Shown here piece by piece: positions 34,725 through 44,142 of a DNA stretch of 64,000 bases. The translations under genes and the position numbers were made by a program. Under the pieces are notes generated by a model. The model had not been told where the DNA came from and ran no database searches. It was given only the letters and a program-made list of their open reading frames with translations. Each line of letters opens with the position of its first letter. Position 1 is the stretch's first letter. The stretch is from Lachnospiraceae bacterium (lineage in GTDB: Bacteria > Bacillota > Clostridia > Lachnospirales > Lachnospiraceae), in the NCBI GenBank assembly GCA_017542245.1, contig JAFXXN010000175.1:1-64000 (forward strand). The letters run 5' to 3'.

Positions 34725-34753
34725 TTGACAAATATGTTGCAAAAAAATATAAT
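34725..34753 (+). promoter_or_regulatory. Consensus promoter of the AIM24 gene
   Basis: TTGACA (34725-34730), exactly 17 bases, TATAAT (34748-34753), with an A-run just before the -10. The spacer and both hexamers match the housekeeping consensus fully. Confidence 0.88.
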
Positions 34754-34822
34754 ATATTATAATTAATACAGAGAGAATAATACTGTGTTAATGCTTTTAA
34801 TATTTTTAAGGAGGAAAATGTA

Positions 34823-35497
34823 ATGAGGTATTCTATTGAAGGAACTCCCATGCCTGTTGTTATCTGTGAGCTTAACAGCGGTGAAACCATGATAACTGAG
34901 AAGGGTGCTATGGCATGGATGTCTCCTAATATGAAGATGGAAACTGTCGGAGGCGGTATAGGAAAGATGTTTGGACGTGCTTTTTCAGGTGAAGCTATGT
35001 TCCAGAACCGTTATACTGCTGAAGGTGACGGCATGATCGCTTTTGCATCAAGTATGCCCGGTGAAATAAGAGCTTTTGAGATTGCTCCCGGAAAAGATAT
35101 GATCTGTCAGAAGTCAGCATTCTTAGCATCAACATCAGATGTTGAACTTTCTATTTTTGTTAATAAGAAAGTAACATCCGGTCTTTTCGGTGGTGAAGGT
35201 TTCATCATGCAGCGTCTTTCGGGTAATGGTGTTGCATTTGTAGAGCTTGACGGATATATCAAAGAGTATGATCTTCAGGCAGGTCAGTCTATGGTTATCG
35301 ATACCGGTTATTTGGCAGCTATGGAACCCACAGTTAATATTGAAATCCAGACTGTAGCCGGAATAAAGAATAAGCTTTTCGGTGGTGAAGGATTCTTTAA
35401 TACAGTTCTTACAGGCCCCGGAAAGATTTGGATCCAGTCTATGCCTGTTTCTTCACTTGCTGGTTCACTTATCCCGTTCTTACCCGGCCGTGGCTGA
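34823..35497 (+). CDS. AIM24 / TIGR00266 family protein
   Basis: 224 residues. Beta-rich protein with the family pattern: N-terminal YSIEGTPMPVV, GAMAWMSPNMKMET, then two similar GGEGF repeats (LFGGEGFIMQRLSGNG and LFGGEGFFNTVLTGPG) reflecting internal symmetry, and a Gly/Pro-rich C-terminus. Named after a yeast mitochondrial protein; bacterial role not established, with no enzymatic motif known. AAGGAGG ribosome site and a perfect promoter suggest strong expression. Monocistronic, with its own terminator. Confidence 0.9.
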   Translation: MRYSIEGTPMPVVICELNSGETMITEKGAMAWMSPNMKMETVGGGIGKMFGRAFSGEAMFQNRYTAEGDGMIAFASSMPGEIRAFEIAPGKDMICQKSAFLASTSDVELSIFVNKKVTSGLFGGEGFIMQRLSGNGVAFVELDGYIKEYDLQAGQSMVIDTGYLAAMEPTVNIEIQTVAGIKNKLFGGEGFFNTVLTGPGKIWIQSMPVSSLAGSLIPFLPGRG

Positions 35498-35532
35498 TAT
35501 GTAACTCAACAATAAAGCACTATTTATCAAAG

Positions 35533-35560
35533 GCTTGCCATATATGGCAGGCTCTTTTTT
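35533..35560 (+). terminator. Intrinsic terminator of the AIM24 gene
   Basis: GCTTGCCA and TGGCAGGC pair (one G-T) around TATA, followed by TCTTTTTT. Confidence 0.88.
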
Positions 35561-35614
35561 ATTTTTCTTTTTCAAAACAACATAATCAGTGACAAAATAT
35601 AAAATATATGGTAA

Positions 35615-35706
35615 TATAACAAAATAGAAGATATCCCCCACCTCTTAGCAAAGCATCATTTTGTTAACGTGGAAACGTAGAAGGCGTTTTTGTGGTGACA
35701 TTGACT
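35615..35706 (+). repeat. Two-hairpin dispersed repeat, copy 4
   Basis: TATAACAAAATAGAAGATAT, longer loop with CCTCTTAGC, GCATCATTTTGTTA, then AAACGT-agaag-GCGTTT and GTGACATTGACT. 30 bases before the GH31 start. Confidence 0.88.
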
Positions 35707-35736
35707 AAAGATTATTAACGACAGGAGAAAAGATTT

Positions 35737-38103
35737 ATGCTTCCATGTATTCCTTACGATCAAAATGTGATAACAGATTTTGAAAAGAATAGCGATTATG
35801 TTATTCTTAAGCTGAAAGAAGGAAAGATCAAGTTAACGCCTGTTAATGAGAGAAGTATACGTATTATGTATACTAAAAAGGACTTCTTTTCTAATGAAGA
35901 CTTGAATCCTGATAAGCAGGCAAAGCCCGGTCTCATAGACCTTGTTCCATATACAGACTTTGAGATTAATGATGGTACCGAAAAAGATCTGATAGAATTT
36001 TCTTTACCTAAGCTTATCATAGAAATAGACAAAAAAACGAATTCATTTAATTACTATGACAGAAATGAAGATGGTTCTAAAGGAAAGCTTTTGCTTAAGG
36101 AAGGCAAAAGATCTAAAGAAATTGAAGAATTTCCTATTTACCGAATAGCTGAAAATTCGGGTAAAAAGGAATATATAGAAACAGCTGACGGAAAGAAAGA
36201 AGTGTTTAGAGATGCCGGGAAGATACAGACCGGCTCTGCATACCATACCTGGTTAAGACTTAAATTTGATGAGGATGAAGCTTTATATGGATTAGGTCAA
36301 CATGAAGAAGGCTTTGGAAACTTAAGGGGTAAAAGGGTTTATCTTCATCAGGGTAACAGAAAGATAGCCATTCCGGTCCTTGTTTCATTAAAAGGCTATG
36401 GAATCATGATTAATTCTTATAGTCCGTCAATCTTTAATGATACCGAAGAAGGAACATACTATTATACAGAAGCTGATGAAGAAATGGACTTCTTCTTCAT
36501 GAATGGCAACAGTCCTGACGGAGTAATAAAAGAATACAGAAAAATCACAGGAAAAGCTGCTATGCTTCCTAAGTGGGCATATGGATATATTCAGTCCCAG
36601 GAAAGATATGAAACTCAGGAAGAAATACTGAATGTTGCAGAACAATATCGAAAAAGGAATATTGGCTTAGATTGTATAGTCCTTGACTGGATTTCATGGG
36701 AAGATAACTGCTGGGGGCAGAAAAGTTTTGATCCGGCAAGATTTCCGAACACCGATATGATGACAAAAACACTGCATGACAACCATGTTCATTTTATGAT
36801 TTCTATCTGGCCCAACATGGCTGAGATTACAGAAAATCATAAAGAGATGAAAGCTGCCGGATTAATGCTTCCGGGATACAGTTTGTATGATCCTTTTAAA
36901 GCGGAAGCACGAAAGCTGTACTGGAAACAGGCAAATGAAGGTTTGTTTAAACATGGGATTGATGCTTGGTGGTGTGATAACAGTGAACCCATAGCTCCGG
37001 AATGGATGAGACAGGTTAGGCCTGACAGTGCCAAAATGTTTGCAGATTATATTTCTGAAACATCATATATCATGCCTGCGACAAAAACTAATGCTTACGG
37101 TCTTTATCATGCGCAAGGTATATATGAAGGCCAAAGATCCGTAACAGATGAAAAGAGAGTAATAAATCTTACACGAAGCGGATATATAGGTCAGCAAAAA
37201 TATGGAACAATTCTCTGGTCAGGAGATATCTCTGCTTCATGGGATACATTAAGAAAACAGGTTTCTGCCGGTACAGGCTTCTGTGCATCAGGTATGCCTT
37301 ACTGGACTGTTGATATAGGTGCTTTTTTCGTAAAGAACGGAATAAACTGGTACTGGGACGGAGAATATGATGAAGGTCCTAAGGATCCGGCATATTGTGA
37401 ACTTTTTACAAGATGGTATCAATGGGCAGCATTTCTTCCGATTTTCCGAGGACACGGAACTGATTTCAGAAGGGAACTGTGGGAGTTTGACAATTCCGAC
37501 GCTCCTTTCTATAAAGCATTATTAAAAGCAAACAGAGTAAGATATGAACTTATGCCGTATATTTACTCTTTAGCCGGTATGGTATGGCTTGAAGATAGTT
37601 TGATCATCAAACCTCTGGCATATTCTTTCGGTGATGACAAAAATACGTGGAACATAAAGAATCAATATATGTTCGGAGATTCCATGATGGTCTGTCCTGT
37701 GACAGAACCGATGTATTTTAATACAGAAGTTGTTTCACACACGCGAAAGGTATACCTGCCTAAAGGCTGTGGGTGGTATGAATATTTTACCTCACGGTTC
37801 TATGAAGGCGGTCAGTGGATTGATGCAGATGCTGAACTTGATCATATTCCGGTATTTGTCCGCGAAGGGTCGATAATCCCTGTAACTGAGTTTGCGCTTT
37901 CTACGGAAGAACAGTCTAACGATATAGTATTTATTGTTTATCCCGGAAAAGATGCTTCATTTAAGCTTTATCAGGACAGTGGTGACGGATATGCTTATGA
38001 AAAGGGAGCATTTACGGTAACGGATATTGTCTGGGATGATAAAGAGCAGAAGCTTACTCCTGATGATATTAACTATAGAGTGATTAGTAATATAACAAAA
38101 TAG
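35737..38103 (+). CDS. Glycoside hydrolase family 31 (alpha-glucosidase or alpha-xylosidase)
   Basis: 788 residues, cytoplasmic (no signal peptide). Galactose-mutarotase-like N-terminal domain (about 1-235), then a TIM barrel with LDCIVLDWISWED, nucleophile Asp414 in DAWWCDNSEP and the probable acid/base Asp497 in LWSGDISASWDTL, then beta-sandwich C-terminal domains (DSMMVCPVTEPM, HIPVFVREGSIIP). Removes terminal alpha-linked glucose or xylose, e.g. from xyloglucan oligosaccharides. AGGAG ribosome site. Its stop codon TAG lies inside copy 5 of the dispersed repeat, and copy 4 lies just upstream, so this gene is bracketed by repeats. Confidence 0.93.
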   Translation: MLPCIPYDQNVITDFEKNSDYVILKLKEGKIKLTPVNERSIRIMYTKKDFFSNEDLNPDKQAKPGLIDLVPYTDFEINDGTEKDLIEFSLPKLIIEIDKKTNSFNYYDRNEDGSKGKLLLKEGKRSKEIEEFPIYRIAENSGKKEYIETADGKKEVFRDAGKIQTGSAYHTWLRLKFDEDEALYGLGQHEEGFGNLRGKRVYLHQGNRKIAIPVLVSLKGYGIMINSYSPSIFNDTEEGTYYYTEADEEMDFFFMNGNSPDGVIKEYRKITGKAAMLPKWAYGYIQSQERYETQEEILNVAEQYRKRNIGLDCIVLDWISWEDNCWGQKSFDPARFPNTDMMTKTLHDNHVHFMISIWPNMAEITENHKEMKAAGLMLPGYSLYDPFKAEARKLYWKQANEGLFKHGIDAWWCDNSEPIAPEWMRQVRPDSAKMFADYISETSYIMPATKTNAYGLYHAQGIYEGQRSVTDEKRVINLTRSGYIGQQKYGTILWSGDISASWDTLRKQVSAGTGFCASGMPYWTVDIGAFFVKNGINWYWDGEYDEGPKDPAYCELFTRWYQWAAFLPIFRGHGTDFRRELWEFDNSDAPFYKALLKANRVRYELMPYIYSLAGMVWLEDSLIIKPLAYSFGDDKNTWNIKNQYMFGDSMMVCPVTEPMYFNTEVVSHTRKVYLPKGCGWYEYFTSRFYEGGQWIDADAELDHIPVFVREGSIIPVTEFALSTEEQSNDIVFIVYPGKDASFKLYQDSGDGYAYEKGAFTVTDIVWDDKEQKLTPDDINYRVISNITK

Positions 38104-38168
38104 AAGATGCAGAGCATCGTTTTGTTACCGAGGAAACGCTGAAGGCGTTTTAGAGGTGACATTGACAA
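38091..38168 (+). repeat. Two-hairpin dispersed repeat, copy 5 (most complete)
   Basis: TATAACAAAA, GATGC-aga-GCATC, TTTTGTTA, then AAACGC-tgaag-GCGTTT and GTGACATTGACAA. Overlaps the GH31 end; the ilvB start is 52 bases on. Taken as the reference copy. Confidence 0.93.
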
Positions 38169-38220
38169 TACGGAATATTTATAAAAAAATCCAATATACG
38201 TCAGTAATTTGAGGAATAAT

Positions 38221-39897
38221 ATGAAATCAAAGAAGATAACAGGAGCTGAAATACTTGTAAGAGTATTGATTGAACAGGGTACAGATATAGTTTTCGGATA
38301 TCCGGGCGGACAGGTCATGGATATATATGAAAGCCTGTTCCATCATCGAAAAGAAATAAAGCATATTTTAACTGCACATGAACAAGGAGCTGCACATGCT
38401 GCTGACGGATATGCCAGGGCTACCGGAAAAACCGGTGTAGTTATAGCAACATCCGGTCCGGGTGCAACCAATCTTGTTACAGGAATAGCTGCAGCATATA
38501 TGGATTCAATACCCGTAGTGGCAATAACCGGAAATGTTCCTACATCACAGATAGGAACTGACAGCTTTCAGGAAGTTGATATTACAGGCATAACAATTCC
38601 TATAACAAAACATAACTTTTTCGTCGATGATGTGGCAAAACTTGCCGGTGTTCTCAGAAAAGCTTTTTTACTTGCCGCGTCAGGAAGACCCGGACCTGTT
38701 CTGGTAGATATCCCAAAAGATGTTCAGGAAGCTTTGTTCCCTTATGAGCCCCAAGGTCCTGTAATGAAGGAAAGTCCTTTTGCCGCAAAAGATATACGGA
38801 TAAAAGAAGCGGCGGCTATCATTAATCAGGCCAAAAGGCCATATATTTATTTTGGCGGTGGAATCATTTCATCGGATGCGGAAGAAGAGCTGCTTAAATT
38901 GTCGGAATTAACCGATGCACCAATGGGATGTTCAATGATGGGGATATCAGCAATACCGTCCGATTATCCACGTTTTCTTGGAATGCAGGGTATGCACGGA
39001 CATTACTCAAGTACGGTTGCCATGAACAAAGCCGATGTAATAATTGCTTTAGGGGTTCGTTTTAATGACAGATCTACAAATGACAGGCTGAAATTTGAGC
39101 CAAACGCCAAAGTTGTCCATATAGATATTGATGGGTCCGAACTTTCTAAAACCGTTGAAGCATACTGTGGTTTGAGAGGAGAGCTTAAACAGACTCTTCA
39201 AAGTCTTCTTCCTCTGATAGAAAAAAGAGAAAATGAAATCTGGTGGAAAAATATTAAAAGTTTAAAGAATTCGGAAGCAGCCATGGCTGATAAGCGTGAA
39301 GGATTTACGCCGGCGAATCTTTATTCGATACTTAACAAATTCAAAAACGAGAATACACCGGTTGTAACTGATGTGGGGCAGCATCAGGTTTGGGCTTCTC
39401 AATATATGAATTTTTACAAAAAAAGAAAGTTTATTTCAAATTGCGGCTTAGGAGCAATGGGTTATGGTATGGGAGCCGCGATAGGTGCTTCCTTTGGACT
39501 TAACAGAAAAGAAAAAGTCTTGCTTATAACAGGTGACGGAAGTTTCGGAATGAATCTGAATGAACTTGCGACTGCTGTAACCTACAATATCCCGATGACT
39601 ATAGTTATCCTAAACAATCATACTCTGGGTATGGTTAGGCAGCTGCAGACCATGTTTTATCATAAGCATTATTCTGCAACAGATATTGACAGAAAGACTG
39701 ATTTTGTACTTTTGGCAAATTCGTTTGGTCTCAAAGCAAGAAAAACTGAAAATTTAAGCGAACTTGAAAAGGCTCTTAAAGAAGCGGATAATTGTAAGGG
39801 TCCGTTCCTTATAGAGTGTGTAATTGATAAAGACGAATCTGTACTCCCTATGTTTAAACCAGGAGGAAGTACAGAAGATATAATCACAGAAATATAA
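38221..39897 (+). CDS. ilvB: Acetolactate synthase, large (catalytic) subunit
   Basis: 558 residues from ATG 38221 (GAGGA upstream; an in-frame TTG at 38209 is too close to it). Thiamine-diphosphate enzyme joining two pyruvates, or pyruvate and 2-oxobutyrate, in valine, leucine and isoleucine synthesis. Shows the N-terminal FGYPGGQVMD with conserved Glu in AHEQGAAHAADGYAR, the QEVDITGI segment, and the diphosphate-binding GDGSFGMNLNEL ... LNNHTLGMVRQ. No small subunit gene (ilvN) follows; the next gene converges and overlaps by 14 bases. No T-box or leucine-type leader is visible upstream, only the dispersed repeat. Confidence 0.95.
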   Translation: MKSKKITGAEILVRVLIEQGTDIVFGYPGGQVMDIYESLFHHRKEIKHILTAHEQGAAHAADGYARATGKTGVVIATSGPGATNLVTGIAAAYMDSIPVVAITGNVPTSQIGTDSFQEVDITGITIPITKHNFFVDDVAKLAGVLRKAFLLAASGRPGPVLVDIPKDVQEALFPYEPQGPVMKESPFAAKDIRIKEAAAIINQAKRPYIYFGGGIISSDAEEELLKLSELTDAPMGCSMMGISAIPSDYPRFLGMQGMHGHYSSTVAMNKADVIIALGVRFNDRSTNDRLKFEPNAKVVHIDIDGSELSKTVEAYCGLRGELKQTLQSLLPLIEKRENEIWWKNIKSLKNSEAAMADKREGFTPANLYSILNKFKNENTPVVTDVGQHQVWASQYMNFYKKRKFISNCGLGAMGYGMGAAIGASFGLNRKEKVLLITGDGSFGMNLNELATAVTYNIPMTIVILNNHTLGMVRQLQTMFYHKHYSATDIDRKTDFVLLANSFGLKARKTENLSELEKALKEADNCKGPFLIECVIDKDESVLPMFKPGGSTEDIITEI

Positions 39898-41137
39898 AAT
39901 CCAGATTGTCTTTTGAATGATCAAGAAGAATATAATACGACAGTTTTTTTAATCTGTCTTCATCAAAATGCAGAAGATCGTTTACGGGAAGATAAAAGTC
40001 AGGTGACTCGTAATTTTCTTTATAACGGTTTTCTGCAGCTTTTTTATCGAATGTTATGAAACTTGACGGGATTTTTAAAAAACTTCCTTTTACTTTTATA
40101 TAAGCTGTCTGAGGAGTGGCTTTTTTTCTGGAATCAGAAGAAGTAAAAGAAGCCACGGATTTATGAACGGCAGAATCTTCTTCAGGAAAATAAAAATAGT
40201 CTCTGTAGTTTGAGAAGAAGAGTTTCAAAGAAGCATCTTTAACGTCAAGTGATATTTTTAGAGTATATTTGCCTATACAGCCTATATCATAATTAAATAC
40301 GATACTTGATATTTCGCCATTTTCCTCCTGCTTATTTACAAAACAGGAAAAATCCCCTTTCTGCACAGAAAACAGAAGTCCCAGCCTGCATAAATAAATA
40401 ACTGCCTCAAGATTATCCTGATTGCTTGAGAGCATATCCTGTAAAAAGCTGTCATTACTGATAGGGTAAAGATGAGCCAAATCGTCACTTAAGGTTTTGG
40501 GTTCATAGTCAGGTATAAGCCCAACATTCTCAGAGAGACAGTTTATAGCCTTTAATCTGTTTATTTTATTTTCAGCAAGGAATTTTACATAAAAATGACA
40601 GATGTTTTCTCCGGAAATCTTTTCTGTAAATTCCTGTCCCATAAGTTTTCTTAAATAGTTCAATTTAGTCGAAACAAAGCCTAACGGAGCTTTGATCGGC
40701 TTAATGAAGCTAAATATATCAGATGATTTTATCCTTAAGTGCTGTATTTTTTGAAATATTTCCGAAAACTCCGGACCGATATTGTTCTGTATTTGACCGT
40801 TTTTCCTTATTTGTTCAATCCTGCCTGAAATATAAGGTATATCAAAGTTTTCACCCTTATAACTAAGTACTTTTTCATAATTTTCAGCCATATCAAGGAA
40901 AGATTTAATCACTAAAAGCTCCTCTGTTATATCTTCTGAAAAAAACTGTCTCACTTTAAGCCTGCCACCTGACAGAAAGGCTGTCCCAATAAGAAAGATA
41001 CATCCGTTTGCAGCCTCAAATGAAGTAGTTTCAATATCGAAGATAAGAAGCTTATCTATTGAAATGTCCTTATAGATCACATTGGCTGTTTTTATATATA
41101 ATTTCGTCTTATCCGAATCACGCTCATATATTTTCAT
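39884..41137 (-). CDS. RNase H-like (DEDD, YprB-type) exonuclease-like protein
   Basis: 417 residues. N-terminal exonuclease fold with the first acidic motif LLIFDIETTSFE (about 28-39), a second region YKGENFDIPYISGRI with Asp (about 93-107), and a helical segment LNYLRKLMG. This arrangement fits the RNase_H_2 family seen in YprB. C-terminal 180 residues are unassigned and beta-rich. Probably handles single-stranded nucleic acid ends; substrate unknown. Its stop lies inside the end of ilvB (14-base overlap), a convergent arrangement with no room for a terminator. Confidence 0.8.
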   Translation of the reverse strand: MKIYERDSDKTKLYIKTANVIYKDISIDKLLIFDIETTSFEAANGCIFLIGTAFLSGGRLKVRQFFSEDITEELLVIKSFLDMAENYEKVLSYKGENFDIPYISGRIEQIRKNGQIQNNIGPEFSEIFQKIQHLRIKSSDIFSFIKPIKAPLGFVSTKLNYLRKLMGQEFTEKISGENICHFYVKFLAENKINRLKAINCLSENVGLIPDYEPKTLSDDLAHLYPISNDSFLQDMLSSNQDNLEAVIYLCRLGLLFSVQKGDFSCFVNKQEENGEISSIVFNYDIGCIGKYTLKISLDVKDASLKLFFSNYRDYFYFPEEDSAVHKSVASFTSSDSRKKATPQTAYIKVKGSFLKIPSSFITFDKKAAENRYKENYESPDFYLPVNDLLHFDEDRLKKLSYYILLDHSKDNLDFIFL

Positions 41138-41305
41138 GTTTTGCTCCGATAAATATAATCTATTATTCGGGTGTGTTTCTAAATCACCTACATTATCTGC
41201 TTAAGTTTATGTATTATTATATCATATTCCTATTTATTGTAAATATACTTGGTTGATTTGATTCTATTATCTTTGGCATCTTAAATAATGCTTTTTTATT
41301 TGGGG

Positions 41306-41363
41306 GATGCTTTCACCTCATCCGGCTGCTTCGCAGCCATCTTCACTTCGCCAGTGAGGCATC
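41306..41363. repeat. Structured intergenic repeat (GGCTGC-TTC-GCAGCC core)
   Basis: An outer stem GATG (41306-41309)/CATC (41360-41363) with CCTCA/TGAGG encloses two hairpins: GGCTGC-TTC-GCAGCC (41324-41338) and CACT...AGTG (41344-41356). The CACCTCATCCGGCTGCTTC wording resembles a repeat I have seen widely in Clostridia; this is memory, not a search. Lies in the divergent gap 41138-41425. Confidence 0.55.
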
Positions 41364-41425
41364 TCAACCATTTCGTGGTAGAGATAATATTTACTTGATT
41401 TTATAATTGAAATGTTGTAAAATAT

Positions 41426-43102
41426 ATGTTTATGAAAGAAAATAAGAGCAGACACAAAAGAAAAGGTTATATAAAGACGTATGTGAGCGGTTTCATTCGT
41501 GCATTTGTAATCGCCCTTCTTCTTTTATTTCAGTTTGGGATTATATTTCTTTTATCTTATTATCTTATTTTTGGTGTATATATCTATTTCGCAGTTGAAA
41601 TTGTAAGTGTTTTTGTTGTTATCGGACTTGTTAATAAACGAACAAATGCTTCATTTAAAATCGGATGGCTTGTTACAATAACTCTGGTTCCTTTAGCAGG
41701 ACTTGTAATGTATTTGTTATGGGGCGCAAACAGAAGTAACAGGATTAAAAGACGTAATCTGTATTACATCCGTTACGGAGAACAATTTTTAAAGTCGGAT
41801 AAGACGGTACTCAGCAATTACATAGAACGTTATCAAAGAAGTTCAAATGCGGTAACATATCTTGAAAACTGCAATTTCCCTTTATTTGGGAATAACAGTT
41901 TTACGTATTATCCTATGGGCGAGGATGCTTTTGAAGCAATCATAGAAGATCTTGAAAAGGCAGAGAAGTTTATTTTCATTGATTTCTTTATCGTCGCAGA
42001 CGGAATATTATGGAATAAGATAAAAGAGATACTGCTTGAAAAAGCAAAGATGAATGTTGAGATTAAATTTCTTTATGACGATTACGGCTCAATGTTCAGA
42101 ACCAGCAAACAGTTATGGAATGAATTGAAGGAAAATGGTATTGAGGTCGCAGAGTTTAATTCAATAGGTAAATACATTGACAAACTTTATCTTAACTACA
42201 GAAGCCATCAGAAAATAGTTGTAATCGATGGCAAAGTAGGTTATACGGGCGGATTTAATCTTGCGGATGAATATGTAAATGCGGTTTCACGTTTCGGTAT
42301 ATGGAAGGACACCGGTGTGAGGATTGAAGGGGACGGTGTATTCGGATTGACCGCAACATTTCTTCAGATGTGGACCATGACAACCGAAAAGTTGATAGAG
42401 GATTATAATATTTATAAATATAATCCCAAAGACGATATCATAGATAAATCTGAATATGAAGAAGCATGCCAATCTGAAGATAAGAATATAGACCAATATG
42501 AAACCGTGACGTCAGAAATAAACGACAAAAATAAGCTTTCAAGCAAATCCGGAAAAGGTTTCTGTCAGATTATTTCAGACGGCCCTGCAAACAATCCGGA
42601 GAATCCTATTGCCGATACGTTGCTTCAGATAATATACAGTTCATCAGATTATATTTATATTACTACTCCGTATCTTATCCTTGATGATGATATTATGGAA
42701 GCACTTGCAATATCAGCCAAAAGAGGTACTGATGTCAGAATAATAACTCCCGGTATTCCGGATAAAAAAATAATCTATCAGTTAACAAAATACAGTTATG
42801 GATATCTTTTAGAAAACGGTGTAAGGATATTCGAGTATACCCCCGGATTTATGCATGCCAAGACGATACTTACCGATGAATGCGCACTTGTGGGAACGAT
42901 AAATCTTGATTTCAGAAGCCTGTATATACATTATGAATGCGGTGCACTGATGTGGGACAAAAATATGAACACTGATATTATGAACGATTTTAAAGAAACA
43001 ATGGATGCCTCTAAGGAAATCACTTTGGAGGAATGGAAGAAGAGACCTGTCCCAATAAAGATTATCCAGAACTTTTTCAATCTTTTCTCAAGCCTGATGT
43101 AA
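41426..43102 (+). CDS. cls: Cardiolipin synthase (phospholipase D family)
   Basis: 558 residues from 41426; ATG at 41432 is equally possible, and neither has a clear ribosome site. Two N-terminal membrane helices (about 22-48 and 53-95) precede two phospholipase D catalytic halves with HxKxxxxD motifs: HQKIVVIDGKVGYTGGFN (about 257) and HAKTILTDECALVGTINLD (about 477). Condenses two phosphatidylglycerol molecules to cardiolipin at the membrane. Slightly longer than the common 480-residue enzymes because of an insertion of about 50 residues rich in Asp, Lys and Ser between the halves. Confidence 0.93.
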   Translation: MFMKENKSRHKRKGYIKTYVSGFIRAFVIALLLLFQFGIIFLLSYYLIFGVYIYFAVEIVSVFVVIGLVNKRTNASFKIGWLVTITLVPLAGLVMYLLWGANRSNRIKRRNLYYIRYGEQFLKSDKTVLSNYIERYQRSSNAVTYLENCNFPLFGNNSFTYYPMGEDAFEAIIEDLEKAEKFIFIDFFIVADGILWNKIKEILLEKAKMNVEIKFLYDDYGSMFRTSKQLWNELKENGIEVAEFNSIGKYIDKLYLNYRSHQKIVVIDGKVGYTGGFNLADEYVNAVSRFGIWKDTGVRIEGDGVFGLTATFLQMWTMTTEKLIEDYNIYKYNPKDDIIDKSEYEEACQSEDKNIDQYETVTSEINDKNKLSSKSGKGFCQIISDGPANNPENPIADTLLQIIYSSSDYIYITTPYLILDDDIMEALAISAKRGTDVRIITPGIPDKKIIYQLTKYSYGYLLENGVRIFEYTPGFMHAKTILTDECALVGTINLDFRSLYIHYECGALMWDKNMNTDIMNDFKETMDASKEITLEEWKKRPVPIKIIQNFFNLFSSLM

Positions 43103-43158
43103 CATTTAACTAAATTAATTTAAGTACTTTATTCAATATTCAAGAGGTGGATTGTCTT

Positions 43159-43419
43159 ATGAAAAAAAGATATAAGGAACTCTGCACGTGCAAACATTGC
43201 GGTAAAACGTATGAAGGATATAAAAATACAAGTACCTGTGATGACTGCAAAGATATTGACAACATGATCTTCACACAGATACGAGTTTATCTTAGAAAAT
43301 ATCCAAACAGTAATGCAATCCAGATATCGGAAGCCCTTGGCATAAGTACAAACCTTATCATGAAATATATAGATGAGGGAAGGCTTTTCTTTGGAAAGGG
43401 AACATTTTCAAAATTATAA
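43159..43419 (+). CDS. Small zinc-ribbon / helix-turn-helix protein (YvyF-like)
   Basis: 86 residues from ATG 43159; the in-frame GTG at 43147 overlaps the AGAGGTGG ribosome site. N-terminal zinc ribbon with two CxxC pairs (CKHCG, CDDCK) and a C-terminal helix-turn-helix (IQISEALGISTNLIMKYIDEGRL). This layout matches the small flagellar-operon protein of the YvyF/TIGR03826 type, a possible regulator. No flagellar gene is nearby here, so its target is unknown. It lies between cls and ruvA and may be co-transcribed with cls. Confidence 0.75.
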   Translation: MKKRYKELCTCKHCGKTYEGYKNTSTCDDCKDIDNMIFTQIRVYLRKYPNSNAIQISEALGISTNLIMKYIDEGRLFFGKGTFSKL

Positions 43420-43490
43420 CAAAACATAAGATAAAGCATCATTTTTTTTACATGGAAACGCTAAGGATGTTTCCGGAGCAATATTGATAA
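43415..43490 (+). repeat. Two-hairpin dispersed repeat, copy 6
   Basis: TATAACAAAACATAAG ... GCATC ... TTTTTTTA, then GGAAACGC-taagg-ATGTTTCC and AATATTGATAA. More diverged than copy 5. It supplies the stop codon of the small zinc-ribbon gene; ruvA starts 19 bases after it. Confidence 0.8.
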
Positions 43491-43508
43491 TAAAAAACGG
43501 AGACCATC

Positions 43509-44126
43509 ATGATTTCATATTTACGAGGAAAATATCTGGACCGAACTGAAGACGGAAATATTATCATTCTGGTTAACGGTATCGGTTTTGAAGTTACTGT
43601 GACAACTGAAGTCCTTGGAATGATAGAACACAGAAAAGATGAAGAAATAGAAATATATACTTATATGCAGGTAAAAGAGGACGGTATGGCTCTTTTCGGA
43701 TTCAGTTCTCTTGATGAAATGTCTGTATTTAAGAAAATAATTGGAGTAAGCGGAATAGGACCCAAAGGCGGAATAAGCATACTTTCTACTTTGTCAAGGG
43801 AACAACTTATTCTTGCTGTTATTGAAGAAAACAGCGACCTGATTTCCAAAGCACCGGGAATTGGTAAAAAAACTGCCGCAAAACTTGTACTTGAGTTAAA
43901 AGACAAATTTAAGCTTTCGGATGCATTAAACGGTAATTCCGGTGTCGAAAATACAAATGTTCTGTCTGATGCTTCTACAGACAATTCTATAGTAAACGAT
44001 GCTATAGCCGCTCTTGTTTCTTTGGGATACAGTTCGCAGGAAAGCACAAAAGCTGTACGTGCAGTTGAGATTACCGAAGATATGACTGTTGATAAGCTCT
44101 TAAGCTTAAGTTTGAGAAATATTTGA
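43509..44126 (+). CDS. ruvA: Holliday junction branch-migration protein RuvA
   Basis: 205 residues, usual length. N-terminal OB-fold ([29 protein letters not shown] in parts), two helix-hairpin-helix motifs ([15 protein letters not shown] and [16 protein letters not shown]) that grip DNA, an Asp/Asn-rich linker and a C-terminal UBA-like domain ([16 protein letters not shown]) that contacts RuvB. Tetramer on Holliday junctions in recombinational repair. RuvB follows after 16 bases in the same operon; the start lies just after dispersed repeat copy 6. Confidence 0.97.
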   Translation: MISYLRGKYLDRTEDGNIIILVNGIGFEVTVTTEVLGMIEHRKDEEIEIYTYMQVKEDGMALFGFSSLDEMSVFKKIIGVSGIGPKGGISILSTLSREQLILAVIEENSDLISKAPGIGKKTAAKLVLELKDKFKLSDALNGNSGVENTNVLSDASTDNSIVNDAIAALVSLGYSSQESTKAVRAVEITEDMTVDKLLSLSLRNI

Positions 44127-44142
44127 TTCCCGGAGGTTAAAA

